From NCBI RefSeq assembly GCF_018279165.1, contig NZ_CP047289.1:434001-498000 (forward strand): DNA of 64,000 bases. The letters are read 5' to 3'. The stretch is from Falsirhodobacter algicola (lineage in GTDB: Bacteria > Pseudomonadota > Alphaproteobacteria > Rhodobacterales > Rhodobacteraceae). The notes beneath the pieces were generated by a model. It did no database searches. It saw nothing but the letters and a program-made list of their open reading frames with translations, and was not told where the DNA came from. How positions within the stretch are numbered: the first letter of the stretch is position 1; the number at the start of each line of letters is the position of its first letter. Below, one piece after another: positions 57,509 through 64,000 of the stretch. A program made the translations under genes and the position numbers.

Positions 57509-59140
57509 ATGGACGCAGCAGCCAAGCCTGTCGACTGGGCAGACCGCAACTGGTGGCGTGGGGCAACGATCTATCAGATCTATCCGCGCAGCTTTCAGGA
57601 CACCAATGGCGATGGCGTCGGCGACCTGCGGGGCATCGAACAGCGCCTCGAGCATATCGCGCGGCTGGGTGCCGATGCGGTGTGGATCAGCCCGTTCTTC
57701 AAATCGCCCATGAACGACTTCGGCTACGACGTGGCCGACTACACCCGCGTCGATCCGATGTTCGGCACGAACGAGGATTTCGAGGCGGTGATCGCCAAGG
57801 CCCGCGAGCTTGGTCTGCGGGTGATGGTGGATCTCGTCTTCTCGCACACCTCGGCGCAGCATGACTGGTTCCAGGAAAGCCGCAAGAGCCGCGACAACGC
57901 CAAATCCGATTGGTACGTCTGGGCCGATCCTAGCCCGGATGGCACGGTGCCCAACAACTGGCTGTCGATGTTCGGCGGCACGGCATGGCACTGGGATTCG
58001 CGGCGCGAGCAGTACTACATGCACAACTTCCTCGCCTCGCAGCCGGACCTGAACCTGCACAATCCCGAGGTGCAGGAGGCGCTCTTGGACGTTCTGCGCT
58101 ACTGGCTGGAGCGGGGGGTCAGCGGGTTCCGGTTCGACGTGATCAACTTCTACTTCTGCGACCGTTACCTGCGCAGCAACCCGCCGCTGCCGCGCGAGTT
58201 GCGCAACGACAGCATCGCGCCCTCGGTCAATCCCTACAATCACCAGCTGCACCTGTTCGACAAGAACCAGCCTGAAAACATCGACTTCCTGCGCAAACTT
58301 CGCGCAGTGATGGAACCTTATGCCGCCGCTGCGGTGGGCGAGGTGGGCGATGCGCAGCGCGGGTTGGAGATCATGGCCGAATACACCTCCGGCAATGACA
58401 AGGTGCATATGTGCTACCCGTTCGAGCTGCTTCAGCCGACGAAGCTGACGGCCCGCATTCTGGAGGAGACGTTCCAGCGGATGAACCGCGCCGCGCCCGA
58501 TGCGTGGCCCTGCTGGGCCTATAGCAACCACGACACGGTTCGCCTTCCGACGCGCTGGCATGCCTGCGATGCGGCGCTGAAGAACTACGCCGTGCTGCTG
58601 ATGTGCCTGCGCGGATCGGCCTGCATCTATCAGGGGGAGGAGTTGGGCCTGCCGGAGGCCAATCTGCGCTACGAGGATCTCCAGGATCCCTACGGCAAGG
58701 AGTTCTGGCCCGAGTTCAAGGGCCGCGACGGCGCCCGCACCCCCATGGCGTGGGATGACGGCGCGAATGGCGGCTTTTCCCCGAACGATAAGCCGTGGCT
58801 GCCGGTAGTGCCCGAGCATATCGAGCGGTCGGTCGCCGCGCAGGAAGGGGTCGAAGGCTCCATGCTGGAGCATTACCGCAAGGCCATCGCCCTGCGCCGC
58901 GCGCATCCCACCCTGCGCCACGGCGCGATGGATGCGATGTGGACCTCGGGCGATCTGGTGCAGTTCCTGCGGCTGGGGGTGGAGACGGTGTTCTGCGCCT
59001 TCAACCTTGGGGCGGGAACGGTGCAGGCGCGGATGCCCGAAGGGCAATGGCATCCGCTGGGCGCCGAGGCCGGATCGAAACCCCCGGCGCCGACGGTGAC
59101 GCTCGGCCCGTGGGAGTTTTGCCTTGCGTGGCGGGATTAG
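57509..59140 (+). CDS. Alpha-glucosidase (GH13)
   Basis: Exo-acting hydrolase on maltose-like or sucrose-like glucosides. The 543-residue GH13 enzyme begins near WWRGATIYQIYPRSFQDTNG; catalytic Asp in GVSGFRFDVINFYFC, Glu in AVGEVGDAQRG, Asp in YSNHDTVRLPTRW. No signal peptide, so cytoplasmic. The start at 57509 is supported by GAGGAGAT; an upstream TTG is not. It is close to AglA-type glucosidases of rhizobia and Rhodobacterales; no sugar transporter of its own is adjacent. Confidence 0.93.
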   Translation: MDAAAKPVDWADRNWWRGATIYQIYPRSFQDTNGDGVGDLRGIEQRLEHIARLGADAVWISPFFKSPMNDFGYDVADYTRVDPMFGTNEDFEAVIAKARELGLRVMVDLVFSHTSAQHDWFQESRKSRDNAKSDWYVWADPSPDGTVPNNWLSMFGGTAWHWDSRREQYYMHNFLASQPDLNLHNPEVQEALLDVLRYWLERGVSGFRFDVINFYFCDRYLRSNPPLPRELRNDSIAPSVNPYNHQLHLFDKNQPENIDFLRKLRAVMEPYAAAAVGEVGDAQRGLEIMAEYTSGNDKVHMCYPFELLQPTKLTARILEETFQRMNRAAPDAWPCWAYSNHDTVRLPTRWHACDAALKNYAVLLMCLRGSACIYQGEELGLPEANLRYEDLQDPYGKEFWPEFKGRDGARTPMAWDDGANGGFSPNDKPWLPVVPEHIERSVAAQEGVEGSMLEHYRKAIALRRAHPTLRHGAMDAMWTSGDLVQFLRLGVETVFCAFNLGAGTVQARMPEGQWHPLGAEAGSKPPAPTVTLGPWEFCLAWRD

Positions 59141-59319
59141 GGCCGGATCTTCATCCGGCTTCCGCCCTGCAACGTCATCCAATCGGGCCAGCCGACATAG
59201 CGTTCGATCAGGAACAGCGCAAAGCAGGCGAGGACCACGCAGACCACGAGGATCACCTTCCACATCGGTGGGGGGTGACGCACCCATTGCGACATGCGCA
59301 GAAGCCAGATGGGGTTCAT
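59137..59319 (-). CDS. Small single-helix membrane protein
   Basis: A 60-residue protein starting [18 protein letters not shown], with one hydrophobic helix ([20 protein letters not shown], about residues 22-41) and a short basic end. GGAGGACAC precedes the ATG, which overlaps the hpt stop (ATGA). The stop interlocks with the convergent alpha-glucosidase stop (TTAG). Not a recognised family; small downstream membrane genes of this sort are seen near hpt in relatives, but no role is known. Confidence 0.75.
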   Translation of the reverse strand: MNPIWLLRMSQWVRHPPPMWKVILVVCVVLACFALFLIERYVGWPDWMTLQGGSRMKIRP

Positions 59320-59861
59320 GTGTCCTCCGTGAAACGGACCTTGCCGATATAAGGCAGGTTGCGGTTCGACTGGGCATAGTCAATGCCGTAGCCTACCACG
59401 AATTCGTCGGGGATGGTGAAGCCGGTCCATGTCGCCTGCACCTCCACCTCCCGGCGCGAGGGCTTGTCGAGGAGGGCGCAGACCTCCAGCCGCCGCGGTT
59501 CGCGCGAGCGCAGAAGGCGCGTGACATGCGACAGGGTGAAGCCGGTATCGACGATATCCTCCACCACCAGCACGTCGCGGCCCGCGATCTCTCCGCGCAG
59601 GTCCTTCAGGATGCGCACTTCGCGGCTGGAGCGCATGGCGTTGCCGTAGGAGGAGGCCTCGAGGAAATCGACCTCCACCGGCAGACCGATTTCGCGCACG
59701 AGGTCCGCGATGAAGATGAAACTGCCGCGCAGCAGCCCGACGACGACCAGTTTGTCGGTGCCGGAATAATGGGTGGTAATCTCCGTCGCCAGATCCTCCA
59801 CCCGTGCCGCGATGGACTTGGCCGAGATCATCTGGTCGATCACATAGGAACGTTTCGTCAT
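59316..59861 (-). CDS. hpt: Hypoxanthine phosphoribosyltransferase
   Basis: Salvages hypoxanthine/guanine with PRPP. The 181-residue protein has the PRPP loop [15 protein letters not shown] and the [16 protein letters not shown] segment. The ATG at 59861 follows AAGGGGAT. Coupled to the downstream small membrane gene; divergent from the RatA-like gene. Confidence 0.95.
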   Translation of the reverse strand: MTKRSYVIDQMISAKSIAARVEDLATEITTHYSGTDKLVVVGLLRGSFIFIADLVREIGLPVEVDFLEASSYGNAMRSSREVRILKDLRGEIAGRDVLVVEDIVDTGFTLSHVTRLLRSREPRRLEVCALLDKPSRREVEVQATWTGFTIPDEFVVGYGIDYAQSNRNLPYIGKVRFTEDT

Positions 59862-59924
59862 GCTATCCCCTTGCACATGTGAACCCGAGTAGCGAAAACC
59901 ACGACGGAAGTCACGGAGGATGCC

Positions 59925-60383
59925 ATGCCGACCCATCATGAAACCCGGCGGCTGCCCTATACCGCGCAGCAGATGTACGACCTGGTGGCCGATGTCGGCT
60001 CCTATCCGCAGTTCCTGCCGTGGAACTCGGCGGCGCGCATCCGCTCCCGCACCCCCGTCGCCAATGGGGGGGAGTTGATGGAGGCCGATCTCGTCATCTC
60101 GTTCAAGGTGTTCCGCGAACGCTTCGGCAGCCGCGTCACACTGTGGCCCGAGGACAAGAAGATCGACACCGAATACCTTGACGGGCCATTCAAATATCTG
60201 AAATCGACATGGGCCTTCCGCGACTGCCCCGAGGGCGGCTGCGAGGTGGAATTCTTCGTCGATTTCGAATTCCGCAATGCCATCCTGCAGGGCATCATCG
60301 GCATGGTCTTCAACGAGGCGATGCAGCGGATCGTCCGCGCCTTCGAGGCCCGGGCCGCCGAGCTTTACGGCCCCGGGGCCTGA
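59925..60383 (+). CDS. RatA/COQ10-type START-domain protein
   Basis: A 152-residue SRPBCC-fold protein ([27 protein letters not shown] at the start, [20 protein letters not shown] near the end). The family includes COQ10-like ubiquinone-binding proteins and RatA, described as a ribosome-association toxin in E. coli. In alphaproteobacteria a ubiquinone-related role is the likelier one; neither is proven here. GGAGGATG stands before the ATG. The 3' end overlaps cinA by 19 bases. Confidence 0.85.
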   Translation: MPTHHETRRLPYTAQQMYDLVADVGSYPQFLPWNSAARIRSRTPVANGGELMEADLVISFKVFRERFGSRVTLWPEDKKIDTEYLDGPFKYLKSTWAFRDCPEGGCEVEFFVDFEFRNAILQGIIGMVFNEAMQRIVRAFEARAAELYGPGA

Positions 60384-60850
60384 TCTTCGGCCAGCGCGCG
60401 CAGCAGCGTCAGCGCGTGGGCCACGGTCGCGGCGCGGACGGCGTCCCGGCCGCGGGGGCCGAACTCCACCGTTTCGGTCCGGGTCGGTGCGCCATGGGCC
60501 GCCAGCCCGAAGCAGACCCGCCCTTCGGGTTTGTGCTCCGACCCGCCGGGGCCGGCGATGCCGGTCACGCTGATCGCGGCAGTGGCGGCCGAACGGGCAA
60601 GCGCGCCTTCGGCCATCTGGGCCGCGACCTCTTCGGACACGGCGCCCCAGCGGTCCAGCGTGGCGGCATCGACGCCCAGCAGGTCCATCTTGGCGGCGTT
60701 GGAATAGGTCACGAACCCCCGGTCGAACACGCGCGAGGATCCGGCCGTATCCGTCAGCGCCGCTGAGATCATGCCCCCGGTGCAGCTTTCGGCGGTGGCG
60801 ATGACCAGCCCGCGCGCGGCGGCCAGCGTCTGGAACGCGGCCCAGCTCAC
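60365..60850 (-). CDS. CinA-family nicotinamide-nucleotide amidohydrolase
   Basis: A 161-residue single-domain protein of the CinA C-terminal/PncC type, which deamidates NMN. Motifs: [19 protein letters not shown] and [19 protein letters not shown]. The GTG start overlaps the pgpA stop (GTGA), so it is translationally coupled in ispDF-pgpA-cinA. The N-terminal MoaB-like domain of full CinA is absent. Confidence 0.9.
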   Translation of the reverse strand: MSWAAFQTLAAARGLVIATAESCTGGMISAALTDTAGSSRVFDRGFVTYSNAAKMDLLGVDAATLDRWGAVSEEVAAQMAEGALARSAATAAISVTGIAGPGGSEHKPEGRVCFGLAAHGAPTRTETVEFGPRGRDAVRAATVAHALTLLRALAEDQAPGP

Positions 60851-61338
60851 ATCAGCACCCCATGGGCGATGCCGGCGGCGATCATCGTAGCGATTCCCGC
60901 GAACAGCCCGGCCCAGAGATCGTCGGTCATCACGCCCGCCGCCCCGCCGCGCCGGTCCGCGCGGCCCACCAGCCACGGCTTCCAGATGTCGAAGAGGCGG
61001 AAGAACAGAAACGCCGCGACCCAGCCTGGATAGGCGACGATCGCCCAATCCTGCACCCCGTGCCACCAGAAGGCCGCCGCAGGGAAGAGCAGCGCGAGCC
61101 ATTGGCCCGCCACCTCGTCGATGACGAATTCGGACGGATCCTCGTGGGCGTCGGGCAGTTCGCGGGCCAGCGCCCACCAGCCGATCGCGGTGACGAGGAT
61201 CGTCGCCAGCACCAGCACGGGAAAGCCGAGGAACCGGTCGATCAGCAGGCCGAGGATCAGCGCCCCCGCCGATCCCCATGTGCCCGGACCGGGGCGCAGC
61301 AGGCCCAGACCGAACCCGAGGCAGATGAGCCGCGTCAT
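60847..61338 (-). CDS. pgpA: Phosphatidylglycerophosphatase A
   Basis: Membrane phosphatase making phosphatidylglycerol. The 163-residue protein has [17 protein letters not shown] and [17 protein letters not shown], with acidic residues of the family active site, then [15 protein letters not shown]. It overlaps ispDF (ATGA) and cinA. Confidence 0.93.
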   Translation of the reverse strand: MTRLICLGFGLGLLRPGPGTWGSAGALILGLLIDRFLGFPVLVLATILVTAIGWWALARELPDAHEDPSEFVIDEVAGQWLALLFPAAAFWWHGVQDWAIVAYPGWVAAFLFFRLFDIWKPWLVGRADRRGGAAGVMTDDLWAGLFAGIATMIAAGIAHGVLM

Positions 61339-62456
61339 GCCGATACCAGAAGCGCGGTCGCGACGGCGGCGATGCCTTCTTCGCGGCCGGTAAAGCCGAG
61401 CCGCTCCGAGGTCGTGGCCTTGACCGACACGATCCCGGGATCGACCCCGAGGATGTCCGCCAGCGCCGCGCGCATCGCCTCGGCATGGGGGCCGATCTTG
61501 GGGCGTTCGCAGATCAGTGTGACATCGCAGTTCGACAGCCGGAAGCCGCGCGCGCGCATCCGTTCGGCGGCATGGCGCAGGAAGATATGGCTCTCGGCGC
61601 CCTTCCATTTCATGTCCGAAGGCGGGAAATGCTGCCCGATATCGCCTTCGGCCAGCGCGCCGTAGATCGCATCGGTCAGTGCGTGCATCCCCACATCGGC
61701 GTCCGAATGGCCCTGAAGCCCGCGCCCATGCGGAACCTTCACCCCGCAGAGCCAGACGTGATCGCCCGCGCCGAAGCGGTGCACGTCATAGCCGTTGCCC
61801 ATGCGGATATCCATGTTCCGTCCTTTCAGCATCGCTTCGGCCCGCGCGAAATCGGCAGGCCATGTCACCTTCATGTTGCTGTCGTCGCCCTCCACGATGA
61901 CAACGTCAAGGCCTGCGGCGCGCGCCACCTCCACATCGTCGGCGGCGCCGCCCGGATGGGCCAGATGCGCGGCAAGGATGGCGTCGAAGCGGAAGCCCTG
62001 CGGCGTCTGGGCCCGCCATAGGGCGGTGCGGTCCTCGGTCCCGGTCACATGCGCCGCGCCGCGCCACAGCGCATCCGTGACGGTCAGCGCCGGGGCCGCG
62101 CCGACCGCGCCGTCCAGCGCGGCCACCACCCGGTCGATCACCGCGCGCGGCACCAGCGGGCGGGCGGCGTCGTGGATCAGCACGCGCGTCACATCCTGCC
62201 CCTCCAGCGCGCGGAGGGCGGCAAGGACCGATCCCGCCCGGCTGCCCGCACCCTCCACCAGTTCCACCCCGAGGGGTTCGGCCAAGGGGCGGTCGTCGGG
62301 GTGGATCACGAGGATGCGGCGCAGCCCGCGAAACGCCTCCAGCGTGTGCGCAACGACAGGGCGACCGTTCAGCGGACGCCATTGTTTGGGCAGTCCGCCC
62401 CCGGCACGGGTGCCGCGTCCGGCGGCGACGATGATGGCAACTGTGGTCATGTTCAT
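61335..62456 (-). CDS. ispDF: Bifunctional IspD/IspF isoprenoid enzyme
   Basis: Carries out two steps of the MEP pathway: MEP cytidylyltransferase (IspD, about residues 1-215) and MECDP synthase (IspF, about 218-373). IspD motifs: [16 protein letters not shown] and [11 protein letters not shown]. Isp[40 protein letters not shown] and GQHFPPSD. Fusion is typical of alphaproteobacteria. Two ATGs lie two codons apart (62456 and 62450); no strong Shine-Dalgarno decides. Confidence 0.96.
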   Translation of the reverse strand: MNMTTVAIIVAAGRGTRAGGGLPKQWRPLNGRPVVAHTLEAFRGLRRILVIHPDDRPLAEPLGVELVEGAGSRAGSVLAALRALEGQDVTRVLIHDAARPLVPRAVIDRVVAALDGAVGAAPALTVTDALWRGAAHVTGTEDRTALWRAQTPQGFRFDAILAAHLAHPGGAADDVEVARAAGLDVVIVEGDDSNMKVTWPADFARAEAMLKGRNMDIRMGNGYDVHRFGAGDHVWLCGVKVPHGRGLQGHSDADVGMHALTDAIYGALAEGDIGQHFPPSDMKWKGAESHIFLRHAAERMRARGFRLSNCDVTLICERPKIGPHAEAMRAALADILGVDPGIVSVKATTSERLGFTGREEGIAAVATALLVSA

Positions 62457-62625
62457 GCTATGACATGGGCGCCGATCCGTGGAAAGTACGGCTTGCGCCG
62501 GTAAAATGGGCGTTTCGCCACTTATATGGGCATCGGCCATGAATTTGTGCGCCTTCAGCACCGGGACAAATTGTGCATCGATTCAACCGGGCGTAATTGA
62601 GGGCTGACGCTTAAGGAATAGGCAA

Positions 62626-63612
62626 TTGACCCTTCACATCGCTTCCGTGGCCATCGATCCGCCGGTGCTTCTTGCGCCCCTCGCGGGGATCACGGATCTG
62701 CCGTTCCGCCAATTGGTCGCGGGTTTCGGCGCGGGCCTCGTGGTGTCCGAGATGGTGGCGAGCCAAGAGGTCGTGCAGGCCAAGCCCGCCGCCCGCGCCA
62801 AGGCGGAACTGGGATTCGGCGATCAGGCGACCTCGGTGCAGCTTGCGGGCCGCGATGCCTATTGGCTGGCAGAGGCCGCGCGATATGCCGAAGGGCAGGG
62901 CGCGCGCATCATCGACATCAACATGGGTTGCCCGGCCAAGCGCGTCACCTCGGCCAGCGGTACGGGCGCCTGCGGGTCGGCCCTGATGCGCGAGCCGGAT
63001 CTGGCGCTGCGCCTGATCGAGGCGGTGGCGACGGCGGTGTCGGTGCCGGTCACGCTGAAGATGCGGCTCGGCTGGGATGCCGATTGCCTGAACGCGCCCG
63101 AGATCGCGCGGGCCGCCGAAGGGGCGGGCATCCGCATGGTCACGGTGCATGGGCGCACGCGGTGTCAGTTCTACAAGGGGCGGGCCGATTGGGCCGCGAT
63201 CCGCCGCGTGAAGGAGGCCGTCGCGATTCCCGTCATCGCCAATGGCGACATCACCGATGTGGCGACGGCCGCCGAGGCGCGCCGCCAGTCGGGCGCGGAT
63301 GGCGTGATGATCGGACGGGGCGCGCAAGGCCGCCCGTGGCTTCTGGCCGAAGTCGCCGCTGCCCTGCATGGCCGCCCGTCGCCCGCCGTTCCGACCGGCG
63401 CGGCGCTGGCCGATATGGTGATCGGCCATTATCGCGCCATGCTCTCGTTCTATGGCACGGCGCTTGGCGTGAAGGTCGCGCGCAAGCATCTGGGTTGGTA
63501 TCTGGAGGCGGCGAACCTGCCCAAGGGGCCGGTCCTGACGCTGGACGATCCCGCGGCGGTGGAACGGGCACTTCACGACATCATGGTTCACGGGGATGAG
63601 CGAGCGGCATGA
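62626..63612 (+). CDS. dusB: tRNA-dihydrouridine synthase (NifR3 family)
   Basis: FMN enzyme that reduces uridine in tRNA. The 328-residue protein has APLAGITDLPFRQLV, catalytic Cys in INMGCPAKRV and GRTRCQFYKGRADW. The start is TTG with AAGGA 9 bases before, chosen because it precedes the conserved start and no ATG does. Its stop overlaps ntrB (ATGA); dusB(nifR3)-ntrB is the order known from Rhodobacter. Confidence 0.93.
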   Translation: MTLHIASVAIDPPVLLAPLAGITDLPFRQLVAGFGAGLVVSEMVASQEVVQAKPAARAKAELGFGDQATSVQLAGRDAYWLAEAARYAEGQGARIIDINMGCPAKRVTSASGTGACGSALMREPDLALRLIEAVATAVSVPVTLKMRLGWDADCLNAPEIARAAEGAGIRMVTVHGRTRCQFYKGRADWAAIRRVKEAVAIPVIANGDITDVATAAEARRQSGADGVMIGRGAQGRPWLLAEVAAALHGRPSPAVPTGAALADMVIGHYRAMLSFYGTALGVKVARKHLGWYLEAANLPKGPVLTLDDPAAVERALHDIMVHGDERAA

Positions 63613-64000
63613 CGCAGGTACCTTCCACGCCCGAGCAACTTCCCGGTGGCCTCATCTGGTCCAGCCTGCCGGTTCCGGCGGTGCTGCTGGATGCGCGCAA
63701 CGCCATCACCGCTATAAACCCGGTCGCGGAAAGCTTCTTCAACGCCTCCGAGCGCAGCCTTCTGGGCCAGCCCGCCTTCGACCGCCTGCTGATCGACGCC
63801 CCGATGGAGGAGGCGCTTGGCCGCGTGCGGCGCAACCAGTCGGCGATGTTCATCAACGATGTGGATGTGACGACCGGGGAAAAGGCCCCGATCCAGTGCA
63901 ACATCCAGATCGCGCCCTTGGGCGATATTCCCGATGTCGTCATGCTGCTGGTCTGGCCGCGCGAGATCGCGGACCGGCTGGGCAAGGTGGCGGCAGTCCG
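63609..64000 (+). CDS. ntrB: Nitrogen-regulation sensor kinase NtrB, N-terminal part
   Basis: Sensor kinase partner of NtrC for nitrogen limitation. The visible 130 codons give the PAS domain (IWSSLPVPAVLLDARNAI, TAINPVAESFFNASERSLLG, IQIAPLGDIPDVVMLLVW); the kinase domain lies beyond the window. Identified by this PAS form together with position after dusB; the start overlaps the dusB stop. Confidence 0.88.
   Translation, partial: MTQVPSTPEQLPGGLIWSSLPVPAVLLDARNAITAINPVAESFFNASERSLLGQPAFDRLLIDAPMEEALGRVRRNQSAMFINDVDVTTGEKAPIQCNIQIAPLGDIPDVVMLLVWPREIADRLGKVAAV

Noticed and set aside
61335-62456. IspDF fusion as a novelty
   Set aside because: The fusion is widespread in alphaproteobacteria.

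Overview
The window is a compact, GC-rich chromosomal segment of an alphaproteobacterium, most likely a member of the Rhodobacterales close to Rhodobacter/Paracoccus. The grounds are: a fused ispDF gene; dusB followed directly by ntrB (the nifR3-ntrB order); a trpG-trpD-trpC-moaC-moeA operon; ccmF-ccmH; and a polyol ABC transporter with mannitol dehydrogenase arranged like the smo/mtlK operon of Rhodobacter sphaeroides. Species cannot be named from the sequence alone. I see no insertion sequence, phage, CRISPR array, rRNA or replication origin, and no gene-free stretch longer than about 300 bases.

Layout. 1-4.3 kb: 3' part of aspS, then small genes of uncertain role (EI24-family membrane protein, nitroreductase, secreted and soluble hypotheticals, M48 lipoprotein). 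4.3-12 kb: molybdenum-cofactor and tryptophan genes (moeA, moaC, trpC, trpD, trpG, trpE) with a PpiD-like chaperone upstream of trpE. 12-17 kb: aminotransferase, gpt, LysE exporter, fabI, pdxH, a double cold-shock-domain protein, a DUF192 protein and tRNA-Pro(UGG). 17-22 kb: a low-GC alpha/beta hydrolase abutting the tRNA, a GT8 glycosyltransferase, two tRNA-modification genes (gluQ, trmFO) and an AI-2E-family permease. 22-33 kb: gyrA, arginase, ccmF-ccmH, nhaA, ilvN, ilvI with an attenuator-like leader, and a PAS-domain protein. 33-38.7 kb: gmk, gamma-carbonic-anhydrase-like protein, a soluble PhoR-like kinase, a divergent nucleoside hydrolase, mazG and an M20 amidohydrolase.

38.7-45.6 kb is a polyol uptake and oxidation operon: SorC-type regulator, then smoE-smoF-smoG-smoK and mtlK. 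The sorbitol dehydrogenase gene smoS, expected between smoK and mtlK, is reduced to a C-terminal scrap of about 15 codons. 45.7-59.1 kb holds an M19 dipeptidase and a glycogen/alpha-glucan cluster (glgP, glgB, glgA, glgX, pgm, glk, alpha-glucosidase). glgC, usually found between glgB and glgA, is absent; a 28-codon TTG-start ORF with a strong Shine-Dalgarno sits there instead. 59.1-64 kb: hpt, a RatA/COQ10-like protein, cinA, pgpA, ispDF, dusB and the start of ntrB.

The window is very compact. Many same-strand neighbours are joined by ATGA or TGATG overlaps, and 9 of 12 convergent gene pairs overlap or abut at their stop codons. The observations most worth a second look are the smoS scar, the missing glgC with its small ORF, the ilv leader structure, the paired operator arms over the smo promoter, the hairpin between smoE and smoF, and the tRNA-adjacent foreign-looking hydrolase. 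No wholly new multi-gene system was evident.
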